From Dehalococcoidia bacterium (GTDB lineage Bacteria > Chloroflexota > Dehalococcoidia > UBA2979), in the NCBI GenBank assembly GCA_030745285.1, contig JASLOV010000026.1:1-12270 (forward strand): a DNA stretch of 12,270 nucleotides. Reading direction: 5' to 3'. Shown piece by piece: positions 1-6,321 of this stretch. The notes under the pieces were generated by a model. The model was not told where the DNA came from. It saw only the letters and a program-made list of their open reading frames with translations, and made no database searches. Numbering within the stretch: position 1 is the stretch's first letter; the number at the start of each line of letters is the position of its first letter. A program made the position numbers and the translations under genes.

Positions 1-674
1 GTGTCCATCAACTGATCGAGCGGCACGACGCGCTGCGCCCAGCCCAGCTCGTAGCAGCGCTGTCCGTCGTACTGGGTGTCGCCCCAGAGGATCAGTTCGA
101 GCGCCGAGCCCAGCCCGATCTGGCGGGTGAGCGGCGCCATCCAGCCGGCGCCGCCCATGTTCCACCGCGTCTCGGCGATACCGACCTTCGCTTCCTCGGC
201 GATGATGCGGATGTCGCACTGCATGGCGACGCTGAAGCCCCCGGCAATGGCGTACCCATTGATGGCGGCGATCGTCGGCTTCCACAGCCCCAGCCCCTCA
301 GAGAGCGGAGAGATGCCCCCGGCGCCGCTCCCTCGTTGCGGAGGCCTGGCGGGTCCCGCCGGCCCGCTGGCCTCAGCCGCCGCGCGCTGACGCGTCTCGG
401 CCGTCTCGATCAGGTCCGCACCGGCACAGAATCCCCGGCCCGCGCCGGTGACGATCGCGACACACGCGTCGGGATCGTCGCGGAAGTCGACGTAGGCAGC
501 GTGCAGCGCGCCACGCAGTCCGCCGCCGAGCGAGTTCATGCGGTGCGGTCGGTTCAGCGTGATCACATGGATCTTGCCGTCCTCGTGCTTGTCGACGAAC
601 ACCTCCGGCCCGAAGGTCTCCTGCGGCGTGTCCTGGTCATGCTTCGCGGGGTCGAACTGCTCGTAGTCTGGCAT
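1..674 (-). CDS. Crotonase-superfamily protein (enoyl-CoA hydratase/isomerase-like), C-terminus cut by window edge
   Basis: The minus-strand gene runs off the window start; 224 codons are visible. The start is the ATG at 674-672, preceded by GGAGG with a 6-nt gap. The N-terminal part has the crotonase pattern: strand VITLNRP (37-43), oxyanion-hole motif GFCAGADL (81-88), then AAINGYAIAGGFS (136-148) and a CDIRI helix start (153-157). Aligned by eye to rat enoyl-CoA hydratase, Glu144 is replaced by Ser148 while Glu164 is kept as Glu168. The enzyme therefore belongs to the superfamily acting on CoA thioesters, but it could be an isomerase or another crotonase rather than a classical hydratase. 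Residues 96-120 form an Ala/Gly/Pro/Arg-rich low-complexity segment after the oxyanion motif, in the loop that varies in this family. It lies 75 bp downstream of the NIPSNAP-like gene on the same strand, so the two are probably co-transcribed. Family is confident; substrate unknown. Confidence 0.88.
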   Translation of the reverse strand, partial: MPDYEQFDPAKHDQDTPQETFGPEVFVDKHEDGKIHVITLNRPHRMNSLGGGLRGALHAAYVDFRDDPDACVAIVTGAGRGFCAGADLIETAETRQRAAAEASGPAGPARPPQRGSGAGGISPLSEGLGLWKPTIAAINGYAIAGGFSVAMQCDIRIIAEEAKVGIAETRWNMGGAGWMAPLTRQIGLGSALELILWGDTQYDGQRCYELGWAQRVVPLDQLMD

Positions 675-749
675 CGATGTCCTCCAGTTGAGCGCCGCCG
701 TAGCGTCACGGTGCCCGGCGGGCCTCGCCGTTATACACCCCCCGCCGAG

Positions 750-1487
750 TCACCCGGCGACGGGCTTGCCGAAGGCGGTCTGGACCATCAGGAGCCGGGC
801 CTGCTGGTTAGCAGTGAGCAGCGCTCGGCGCTGCAGCGCGCCGGCCACCTCGGACGGGGCGTTCGCCGCGGCGGCGCCCTGCGTGCGATGCCAGTGGCCG
901 ATGCTCGGAAAGGCGACCATCACCACCGCCTGGTCGACCGCTCGCAGCGGGTCGCGGCCGACGATCATCAGGCGCGCGCCCTGCTCCCGGTACCACGGCC
1001 AGATCGCGTCCTGTGAGATCGCGATGAACTCGTCGCGCTCGCCGGCCGCGATGTCGAACCCCGTCTCGGACACCACCGACTGCAGGCCGAAGGTGGGGGC
1101 CAGATCCGATAGCGGGCCGCCGGCGGCGCGATGGAACGGGTTGGGCTCGGAGAGCTCATCGTCGTACTCGATGACGTGAGCGCGCGAGCTCAGCACCAGC
1201 CGGGTGCGGCCGGCCGAGATCGCATTGACCTGCTCGCGCTCGGCCAGCATCGCCGGGTCGGAGTTGAACTCGCCCCACGCCCTCGTCGCCGTCCAGTGGT
1301 CGAAGTCGGCGTACGCGGAGTTCGTGACAGCCACATCCCCGGGCCCACCGAGCGACCAGCCCCCGTAGGCGATCATCTGCGAGCCGAGCAGCCGCATGCC
1401 CTCCCACACCCCCAGGCGACTCTCTCGCTCAAACTCGCGGCGGTCGTCCCGGTCCACGGTGAATTCGCGTTGTACGACGATGCCCAT
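750..1487 (-). CDS. Tandem-domain dimeric alpha/beta-barrel (NIPSNAP-like) protein, function unknown
   Basis: A 245-residue protein without signal peptide or membrane segment. I chose the ATG at 1487-1485 because an AAAGGG sequence lies 8 nt upstream and the protein then begins directly with a beta strand (GIVVQREFTV), as expected for this fold. Upstream in-frame starts would add a basic, low-complexity tail reaching into the divergent promoter region. The protein looks like an internal duplication. A first unit (about 3-106) contains DFDHWTATRAWGEF followed by a helix with LAEREQVNAI and a closing strand RTRLVLSSRAHVI. A second unit (about 137-239) contains SIGHWHRTQG, then LQRRALLTANQ and closing strand ARLLMVQTAF. 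The HW-containing segments align between halves. Such ferredoxin-like barrels include NIPSNAP, EthD and antibiotic-biosynthesis monooxygenases. It lies upstream of a crotonase gene, suggesting an accessory catabolic role, but no catalytic function can be assigned. Confidence 0.72.
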   Translation of the reverse strand: MGIVVQREFTVDRDDRREFERESRLGVWEGMRLLGSQMIAYGGWSLGGPGDVAVTNSAYADFDHWTATRAWGEFNSDPAMLAEREQVNAISAGRTRLVLSSRAHVIEYDDELSEPNPFHRAAGGPLSDLAPTFGLQSVVSETGFDIAAGERDEFIAISQDAIWPWYREQGARLMIVGRDPLRAVDQAVVMVAFPSIGHWHRTQGAAAANAPSEVAGALQRRALLTANQQARLLMVQTAFGKPVAG

Positions 1488-1660
1488 CAGTGCTGCCCTT
1501 TCGATCATCCAGCTGCCAGACGACGGGAGCATATCGCCGCGGTCCAGACGGAGGTAGCCCGGCACGAATCGCGAGCGAGCGCTATCATCACGCCCGCCCG
1601 CCGCGGGGCCTGTGCTCCTCACCCGTCCCGGCCTCGGGCAACATCTCTGGGAGGTTCGTC
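1488..1660. promoter_or_regulatory. Divergent intergenic region between two catabolic transcription units
   Basis: This 173-bp gap separates the starts of the NIPSNAP-like gene (minus) and the crotonase gene (plus), so it must hold both promoters unless transcripts start elsewhere. The only promoter-like hexamer I see for the plus strand is TATCAT at 1583-1588 (five of six matches to the -10 consensus), without a convincing -35 element. GGGAGG at 1649-1654 is the ribosome-binding site of the plus-strand gene. No clear operator palindrome was found. Confidence 0.35.
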
Positions 1661-2515
1661 ATCGACACCGGCACATTCCGCGGGTTCGAGGTCGTGATGC
1701 ACGACCCCGGCATCTGCGCCATTACCTTCAACACCCCGGACCGGCTCAACGGCTTCACGCCCGAGATCAAGCGCGACCTCATCGAGGTGCTGACCCAGGT
1801 GCAGATGGACGACGCCACTCGCGTCGTGCTCTTCACCGGCGAGGGTCGGGCGTTCTGCGCCGGCGACGACATCAGCGGCCGCCGGCCGACCTTCGAGGGC
1901 GATGCCCTGGTCCCTACGATTCCCCGCGGCCACGAGAACCCGATCGGCACGTACGAGGGGCTGCGTGTGCTCTCGCAGACGGTGAACAGCGCCGTCCGCA
2001 ACCTCGACAAGCTCTGCATCGCCGCCATCAATGGCGTCGCCATCCAGACCGGCTTCTCGCTGGCCCTCGCCTGCGACTTCCGCATCGCGTCCAGCGAGGC
2101 GCGCATGGGCAGCGCCACCCTGCGCTTCGGCCTGCTGCCGGACGAGGGCGGTCAGACCCTGCTCGTGCAGCTGATGGGCGTTGGCAAGGCAATGGACTTC
2201 ATGATGCGCAAGCGCATCGTCATGGCGCAGGAGGCCCTCGAGCTGGGGCTCGTGCATGAGGTCGTCGCGCCCGACGAACTGGCTGCGAAGTCGATGGAGC
2301 TGGCGACGGAGCTGGCCAACGGTCCGCAGGTGGCGATGAGGCTGCTCAAGCGCACGATCTACAACGCGGCGGAGATGACCTGGGCACACTCGCTGGACGA
2401 CATCGCCGCCAAGACCGGCATCAGCGACCACCACCCCGACGTGCGCGAGGGCACTACCGCCTTCCGCGAGCGCCGGGAGCCGCACTTCAACGAGTGGCTG
2501 GAAGCCAGCGACTGA
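1661..2515 (+). CDS. Crotonase-superfamily protein, enoyl-CoA isomerase-like; unusual start
   Basis: This is a CoA-thioester-binding crotonase with the FNTPDRLNGF strand, oxyanion motif FCAGDD (65-70), AAINGVAIQTGFS (121-133) and ACDFRI (137-142). Both classical hydratase glutamates are replaced, by Ser133 and Thr153 in my alignment to rat Glu144/Glu164. The later LLPDEGG segment places Asp161 where PaaG-type and Delta3,Delta2-enoyl-CoA isomerases carry an acidic residue. I therefore favour isomerase-like chemistry over hydration (inference). The start is uncertain. GGGAGG at 1649-1654 stands 6 nt before ATC at 1661, which would give 284 residues and a complete first beta strand (GFEVVMHDPG). 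The conventional alternatives are GTG 1694 or ATG 1697 (272 residues, with a weaker GAGG 5 nt upstream), which cut into that strand, or ATG 1490, which starts 2 bp from the divergent gene and adds non-protein-like sequence. No gene follows in the same operon; 139 bp separate it from mrfA. Confidence 0.85.
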   Translation: MDTGTFRGFEVVMHDPGICAITFNTPDRLNGFTPEIKRDLIEVLTQVQMDDATRVVLFTGEGRAFCAGDDISGRRPTFEGDALVPTIPRGHENPIGTYEGLRVLSQTVNSAVRNLDKLCIAAINGVAIQTGFSLALACDFRIASSEARMGSATLRFGLLPDEGGQTLLVQLMGVGKAMDFMMRKRIVMAQEALELGLVHEVVAPDELAAKSMELATELANGPQVAMRLLKRTIYNAAEMTWAHSLDDIAAKTGISDHHPDVREGTTAFRERREPHFNEWLEASD

Positions 2516-2583
2516 GCGCCTGACGGCTCCGCAGACGTGATCCAACGCCGGCCGCGTCGGCGCATTCGTCGTGTCCATCGTGG

Positions 2584-2589
2584 TTGACA
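2584..2589 (+). promoter_or_regulatory. Candidate -35 element of the mrfAB promoter
   Basis: TTGACA is a perfect match to the sigma-70/SigA -35 consensus, 65 nt before the mrfA start codon. No good -10 hexamer is visible 16-18 nt downstream (the sequence there is GTTAGC/TTAGCT), so the exact promoter is uncertain. The neighbouring SOS box would fall inside the spacer. Confidence 0.5.
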
Positions 2590-2603
2590 CGAACACCTGT
2601 TCG
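2590..2603. promoter_or_regulatory. Candidate LexA (SOS) box upstream of mrfAB
   Basis: CGAACACCTGTTCG has perfect 6-bp inverted arms (CGAACA/TGTTCG) around a 2-bp centre. It matches the Gram-positive LexA consensus core GAAC-N4-GTTC with both flanking C/G, and 12 of 14 positions of the optimal Bacillus box CGAACATATGTTCG. It abuts the TTGACA at 2584-2589 and lies 51 nt before the start of a DNA-repair helicase gene, a place where bound LexA would block RNA polymerase. The sequence match is seen directly. The regulation is inferred, because lexA itself is outside this window. Confidence 0.8.
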
Positions 2604-2620
2604 CTTGTTAGCTGCTCCTA

Positions 2621-2632
2621 GCACATATGTGC
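2621..2632. repeat. 12-bp perfect palindrome in mrfA upstream region
   Basis: GCACATATGTGC is a perfect palindrome between the SOS box and the mrfA ribosome-binding site (GGGAG 2644-2648). It is AT-containing at its centre, in contrast to its GC-rich surroundings. It could be a second operator or a chance palindrome; I know of no named motif that fits it. Confidence 0.4.
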
Positions 2633-2654
2633 GAGGGATGTACGGGAGACGCGC

Positions 2655-5027
2655 ATGGCACTCGAACAGGCGATCACCGCGCTGCGCAGGGGCGAGACCG
2701 TCGCCGAGGGCTTCGTGGCCTGGCGCTCGTTCGAGGCGCATGAGCCGCGCTATGTCGCGTGGCCGGCCGGCATCGACGAGCGCATCGTCGGCGCGCTCGC
2801 GAAACGCGGCATCGCGCGGCCCTACACCCACCAGGCGCAGGCGATCGAGGGCGCGCTGGCCGGGCGCAACCAGGTGATCGTCACGCCGACTTCATCCGGG
2901 AAGACGCTCAGCTACTCTGTGCCGGTGCTCGAATCGATCCTGCGCGACCCGTCGTCGCGCGCACTCTACCTCTTTCCCACCAAGGCGCTGGCGCAGGACC
3001 AGCTGCACGAGTTGCACGAGCTGGTGACCGAAGCCGAGATCGACGTCAAGACCTACACCTACGATGGCGATACCGCGCCGGCGGCGAGGCGTTCCGTGCG
3101 GGCGGCCGGGCACGTCGTCATCACCAACCCGGACATGCTGCACACCGCGATCTTGCCCAATCACACGAAGTGGGTGCGGCTTTTCGAGAACCTGCGCTAT
3201 GTCGTGCTCGACGAGTTGCACACCTACCGCGGCGTTTTCGGCTCACACGTCGCCAACGTGATCCGACGACTGCAGCGCATCTGCCGCTTCTACGGCTCCG
3301 CCCCGATCTTCATCTGCTGCTCCGCCACCATCGCCAACCCCGACGAACTCGCCTGCGACCTCACCGGCCGCGAGGCCGACCTCGTCGATGACGACGGCTC
3401 CCCGAGCGGCGAGCGCGTGATCGCGATGTTCAACCCGCCCGTGATCAACCGGGAGCTCGGCATTCGCCGGGACCTCGTGCACTCCACGCTCGACATCGTC
3501 GCCCGGTTGCAGGAGGCCGATGTCCAGACGCTGGTCTTCGCGCGCACTCGCAACAACGTCGAGCTGCTGACCCAGTACCTGCGCGAGCAGCGCTGGTCGC
3601 AGCCGGGCGCTCGCCCGGCCGTGCGCGGCTACCGCTCTGGCTACCTGCCGAAGGAGCGCCGCACGATCGAGGCCGGCCTGCGCGACGGCGAGATCCGCAC
3701 CGTCGTCGCCACGAACGCGCTGGAGCTCGGCATCGACATCGGCGGGCTCGACGCCGCCGTGCTCGCCGGCTACCCGGGGACGCTGGCGAGCATGCGCCAG
3801 CAGATGGGTCGGGCAGGGCGGCGCGGCGACCCTTCGCTGGCGGTCTTTGTCGCCAGCTCGGCGCCGCTCGACCAGTTCGTCGTGAAGCACCCGGAGTACT
3901 TCTTCGGCGAGAGCGTCGAGGCCGGGCTGATCAACGCCGACAACCCGATCGTCGCCGCCGAGCACCTCAAGTGCGCGGTCTTCGAGCTGCCGCTGGAGCC
4001 CGATGAGCACGAGGTGCTGGGCCCCGACACCGAGCCAATCCTCGAGGTGCTGAAGGAAGACCACATGGTCCACCGCACGCCGGAGCGGACGTACTGGTCG
4101 AGCGAGGCCTACCCCGCGCAGGAGATTTCGCTGCGGCTGGGTGCGGAGCAGAACGTCGTGATCGTCGACCAGGGGCCGCCGGCGAAGGTGATCGGCGAGG
4201 TCGATCGACCGGCAGCGATGGTGCTGGTCCACGACGAGGCGATCTATGTGCACGACGGCCGTCAGTACCACGTTGACCAGCTCGACTGGGAGGAACTGAA
4301 AGCCTACGTGCGCCCCGTCGACGTCGACTACTACACGGACGCGAACATCGCCGTCGATCTCAAGGTGATCGACGAGTGGGATGCCGGGACGCGACCCTCG
4401 GTCTATGGCCACGGGGAGGTCTCGATCACCTACCTCGCCACCATCTTCAAGAAGATCAAGCTGCACACCCACGAGAACATCGGCTGGGGGAAGATCCGTC
4501 TGCCGCAGGACGACCTGCATACCGGCGCGTACTGGCTGGCGCTGCCGGAGGCGGCGACGGCCGGCGCATCGACGCGCGATGTCGAGGGCGCCCTGCAGGG
4601 CCTCGGCCAGCTGCTGGTGCAGGTCGCGCCGCTGCTGCTGATGTGCGACCCGCGCGACCTGCACCTCGCCACGCAGGTGAAGTCGCCCCATACCGAGCGA
4701 CCCACCGTCTTCCTCTGGGAGTCGGTGCCCGGCGGTGTCGGCTTCGGACAGCACCTCTTCGACGCCACGGAGAGCCTGACCGAGATCGCGCGAGCACTGG
4801 TCGAGGGCTGCGCCTGCAGGGACGGCTGTCCAGGCTGCGTCGGCCCCCCACCCGCGCCGGGGCTCGGTACGAAGTCACTCGTGCGAAGCGCGCTGGCAGC
4901 ATTGACGCCGCTGGCGGCGCAGGCGACACCTTCCGTATCGGTCGGTGACCGGCTAACCCCGGCTATTTCCACCGGCGACGCCGCCACCGCCGGCGACGCT
5001 GCCACCGCCGGTGCGGTCGCATCTTGA
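2655..5027 (+). CDS. mrfA: MrfA/YprA-like DEAH-type repair helicase with C-terminal DUF1998 cysteine domain
   Basis: A 790-residue superfamily 2 helicase. Visible motifs are YTHQ (57-60, Q motif), Walker A TPTSSGKT (77-84), Walker B DELH (186-189), SAT (223-225), LVFARTRNN (293-301), VVATNALELGIDIG (350-363) and QQMGRAGRRG (382-391). The C-terminal half ends in a DUF1998-type cysteine cluster, with Cys664 in MCDPRD and Cys719, Cys721, Cys725, Cys728 in ACRDGCPGC, which binds zinc in this family. In Bacillus subtilis, MrfA (YprA) works with the exonuclease MrfB (YprB) in removal of mitomycin C lesions independently of UvrABC. The overlap with an MrfB-like gene makes the same partnership likely here. 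The ATG follows GGGAG by 6 nt. Residues beyond about 755 form an Ala/Thr/Gly tail made of a short tandem repeat, unlike the rest of the protein. A LexA-type box upstream suggests damage-inducible expression. Cytoplasmic; no transmembrane segments. Confidence 0.92.
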   Translation: MALEQAITALRRGETVAEGFVAWRSFEAHEPRYVAWPAGIDERIVGALAKRGIARPYTHQAQAIEGALAGRNQVIVTPTSSGKTLSYSVPVLESILRDPSSRALYLFPTKALAQDQLHELHELVTEAEIDVKTYTYDGDTAPAARRSVRAAGHVVITNPDMLHTAILPNHTKWVRLFENLRYVVLDELHTYRGVFGSHVANVIRRLQRICRFYGSAPIFICCSATIANPDELACDLTGREADLVDDDGSPSGERVIAMFNPPVINRELGIRRDLVHSTLDIVARLQEADVQTLVFARTRNNVELLTQYLREQRWSQPGARPAVRGYRSGYLPKERRTIEAGLRDGEIRTVVATNALELGIDIGGLDAAVLAGYPGTLASMRQQMGRAGRRGDPSLAVFVASSAPLDQFVVKHPEYFFGESVEAGLINADNPIVAAEHLKCAVFELPLEPDEHEVLGPDTEPILEVLKEDHMVHRTPERTYWSSEAYPAQEISLRLGAEQNVVIVDQGPPAKVIGEVDRPAAMVLVHDEAIYVHDGRQYHVDQLDWEELKAYVRPVDVDYYTDANIAVDLKVIDEWDAGTRPSVYGHGEVSITYLATIFKKIKLHTHENIGWGKIRLPQDDLHTGAYWLALPEAATAGASTRDVEGALQGLGQLLVQVAPLLLMCDPRDLHLATQVKSPHTERPTVFLWESVPGGVGFGQHLFDATESLTEIARALVEGCACRDGCPGCVGPPPAPGLGTKSLVRSALAALTPLAAQATPSVSVGDRLTPAISTGDAATAGDAATAGAVAS
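4972..5007 (+). repeat. Two tandem 18-bp units at the 3' end of mrfA
   Basis: CCGGCGACGCCGCCACCG (4972-4989) is followed directly by a copy differing at one base (C to T) at 4990-5007, and then by a partial third start (CCGGTGCGG). The units encode the GDAATA repeats of the mrfA tail. The repeat ends 16 nt before the TTG start of mrfB. Confidence 0.85.
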
Positions 5028-6304
5028 CCATCGACTCACCGGCGAGGCCGGCACTCAGTCGCGATCAGCTGCGACGGCTGATCCGTCGCATCGAGCGGCG
5101 TCCGCTACCACCGCGAGTAACGCCCCACGAGCACGTCCCGTCACTCCGAGAACTGCTGCCGGACTTTGTCGTGCGGGGTACCGCCGGTGGGTCATCCTGT
5201 TATCGCGAGCTGCGCTATCCGCTGAGCGACCACGTTGGTGATCGCTCGCTCGATGAGCTTCCGGACGTACGGAGCGAGACGCTCGAACTGCTCGCGCCAC
5301 AGGAAGACCTCGGGGATGCCGCCCCGCAGGACATGCTCTTCCTCGACATCGAGACGACCGGGCTCGGCGGGGCAGGGGCGATGGCGTTCCTCGTTGGCAC
5401 CGGACTGATCGACAACGACCAGTTCGTGCTGCGCCAGTACCTTGCGCTCAGCCCCGCGGACGAGGGCGCGCTGCTGGATGCGCTGCTCGAAGACGCCCGC
5501 CTCGAATCCGAGCCGGTGCTCGTGACCTATAACGGACGGCGCTTCGACGCCCCCGCGCTCGACGAGCGGGCGACGATGCACCGCCGCCGCGCCGGCTTCG
5601 ACTCGCTGCGCCAGCTCGACCTGCTCCACCCGGTGCGATCCGCCTACGGCGGGCTGTTGCATTCTTGCCGGCTGGCGGTGGTCGAGGCCGAGGTGCTCGG
5701 GCTGACCCGCCACGACGAGGACGTCCCAGGGGCAGAGGTGCCGCAGTGGTACTTCCAGTACCTGCGGACGGGCGACGGCCGGCACCTGCTGCCGATCATC
5801 AACCACAACGCACAGGACGTGGTCTCGCTGGGCGCGCTGGTGGCTCGCCTCGACGGTTCCGTTCGCCGAGTCAACCTCACCTCCTTCGACGAGGTCGCGG
5901 TCGGTCGCCTGCTCGCCCATCGTCGCGATGCACGCGCGGTCGAGTTCCTCACGGGCGCGCTCGACGGCCTGCCGCCGTCCCCGGTCAGGCGCGACGTGCT
6001 CACGCGCCTGGCGCTCGCGCATAAGCGGGCCGGGGACCGCGATCTCGCGGAGCCGCACTGGGAGGAACTGGCGACGGCGGGCGGGCGAGGCGCGCTGCAG
6101 GCTCACGTCGAACTCGCGATTTACTACGAGCACCACGTTCGTGACTTCACCCGCGCCGCCGGCGTCGTCGAGCAGGCGCTCGCGAACGTCCATCGCACCG
6201 TCGCGCCGTGGGACCGGGCCAGCGCGGCAACGTGGCGCTCAGCCCTCGACCACCGCCGCTCGCGCCTGCAGCGCAGGATGGACGCCGCTCGAGCCCCGTC
6301 GTAA
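5024..6304 (+). CDS. mrfB: MrfB/YprB-like DEDD-family exonuclease with C-terminal helical repeats
   Basis: A 426-residue protein with an RNase H-fold exonuclease domain. Exo I is FLDIETTG, with Asp108 and Glu110. Exo II is VTYNGRRFDAPAL, with Asn170 and Asp175. Exo III is INHNAQDVVSL, with His261 and Asp265. These acidic residues bind the two catalytic metal ions in DEDD nucleases. Residues from about 290 onward are helix-rich (AVEFLTGAL, RLALAHKRAGD, HVELAIYYEHH) and resemble the TPR-like C-terminal part of B. subtilis MrfB. The start is TTG 5024, which overlaps the mrfA stop by 4 bp (TTGA); the next in-frame ATG is residue 104 and would remove the region just before Exo I. There is no strong ribosome-binding site, which fits translational coupling to mrfA. 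The expected role is nucleolytic processing of lesion-containing DNA next to the helicase (family knowledge, not proven here). Confidence 0.88.
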   Translation: MTIDSPARPALSRDQLRRLIRRIERRPLPPRVTPHEHVPSLRELLPDFVVRGTAGGSSCYRELRYPLSDHVGDRSLDELPDVRSETLELLAPQEDLGDAAPQDMLFLDIETTGLGGAGAMAFLVGTGLIDNDQFVLRQYLALSPADEGALLDALLEDARLESEPVLVTYNGRRFDAPALDERATMHRRRAGFDSLRQLDLLHPVRSAYGGLLHSCRLAVVEAEVLGLTRHDEDVPGAEVPQWYFQYLRTGDGRHLLPIINHNAQDVVSLGALVARLDGSVRRVNLTSFDEVAVGRLLAHRRDARAVEFLTGALDGLPPSPVRRDVLTRLALAHKRAGDRDLAEPHWEELATAGGRGALQAHVELAIYYEHHVRDFTRAAGVVEQALANVHRTVAPWDRASAATWRSALDHRRSRLQRRMDAARAPS

Positions 6305-6321
6305 CGCGTGACCGGAGGCGA

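Noticed and set aside
1490..1660. Upstream extension of the plus-strand crotonase to ATG 1490
   Set aside because: The added residues are not protein-like, no ribosome-binding site precedes the ATG, and it would leave only 2 bp between divergent genes.
2545..2563. Small hairpin CGCCG/CGGCG as terminator of the plus-strand crotonase
   Set aside because: The stem is only 5 bp and no U tract follows; such repeats are common at this GC content.
1619..2596. 325-codon minus-strand open frame spanning the crotonase and the mrfA promoter
   Set aside because: Composition is typical of an antisense shadow, and it would run across the SOS box and promoter region.
3243..4754. 503-codon open frame on the minus strand
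   Set aside because: It lies wholly antisense to mrfA, whose motifs are intact. The product is Val/Arg/Asp/His-rich without domains, a usual shadow of GC-rich coding DNA.
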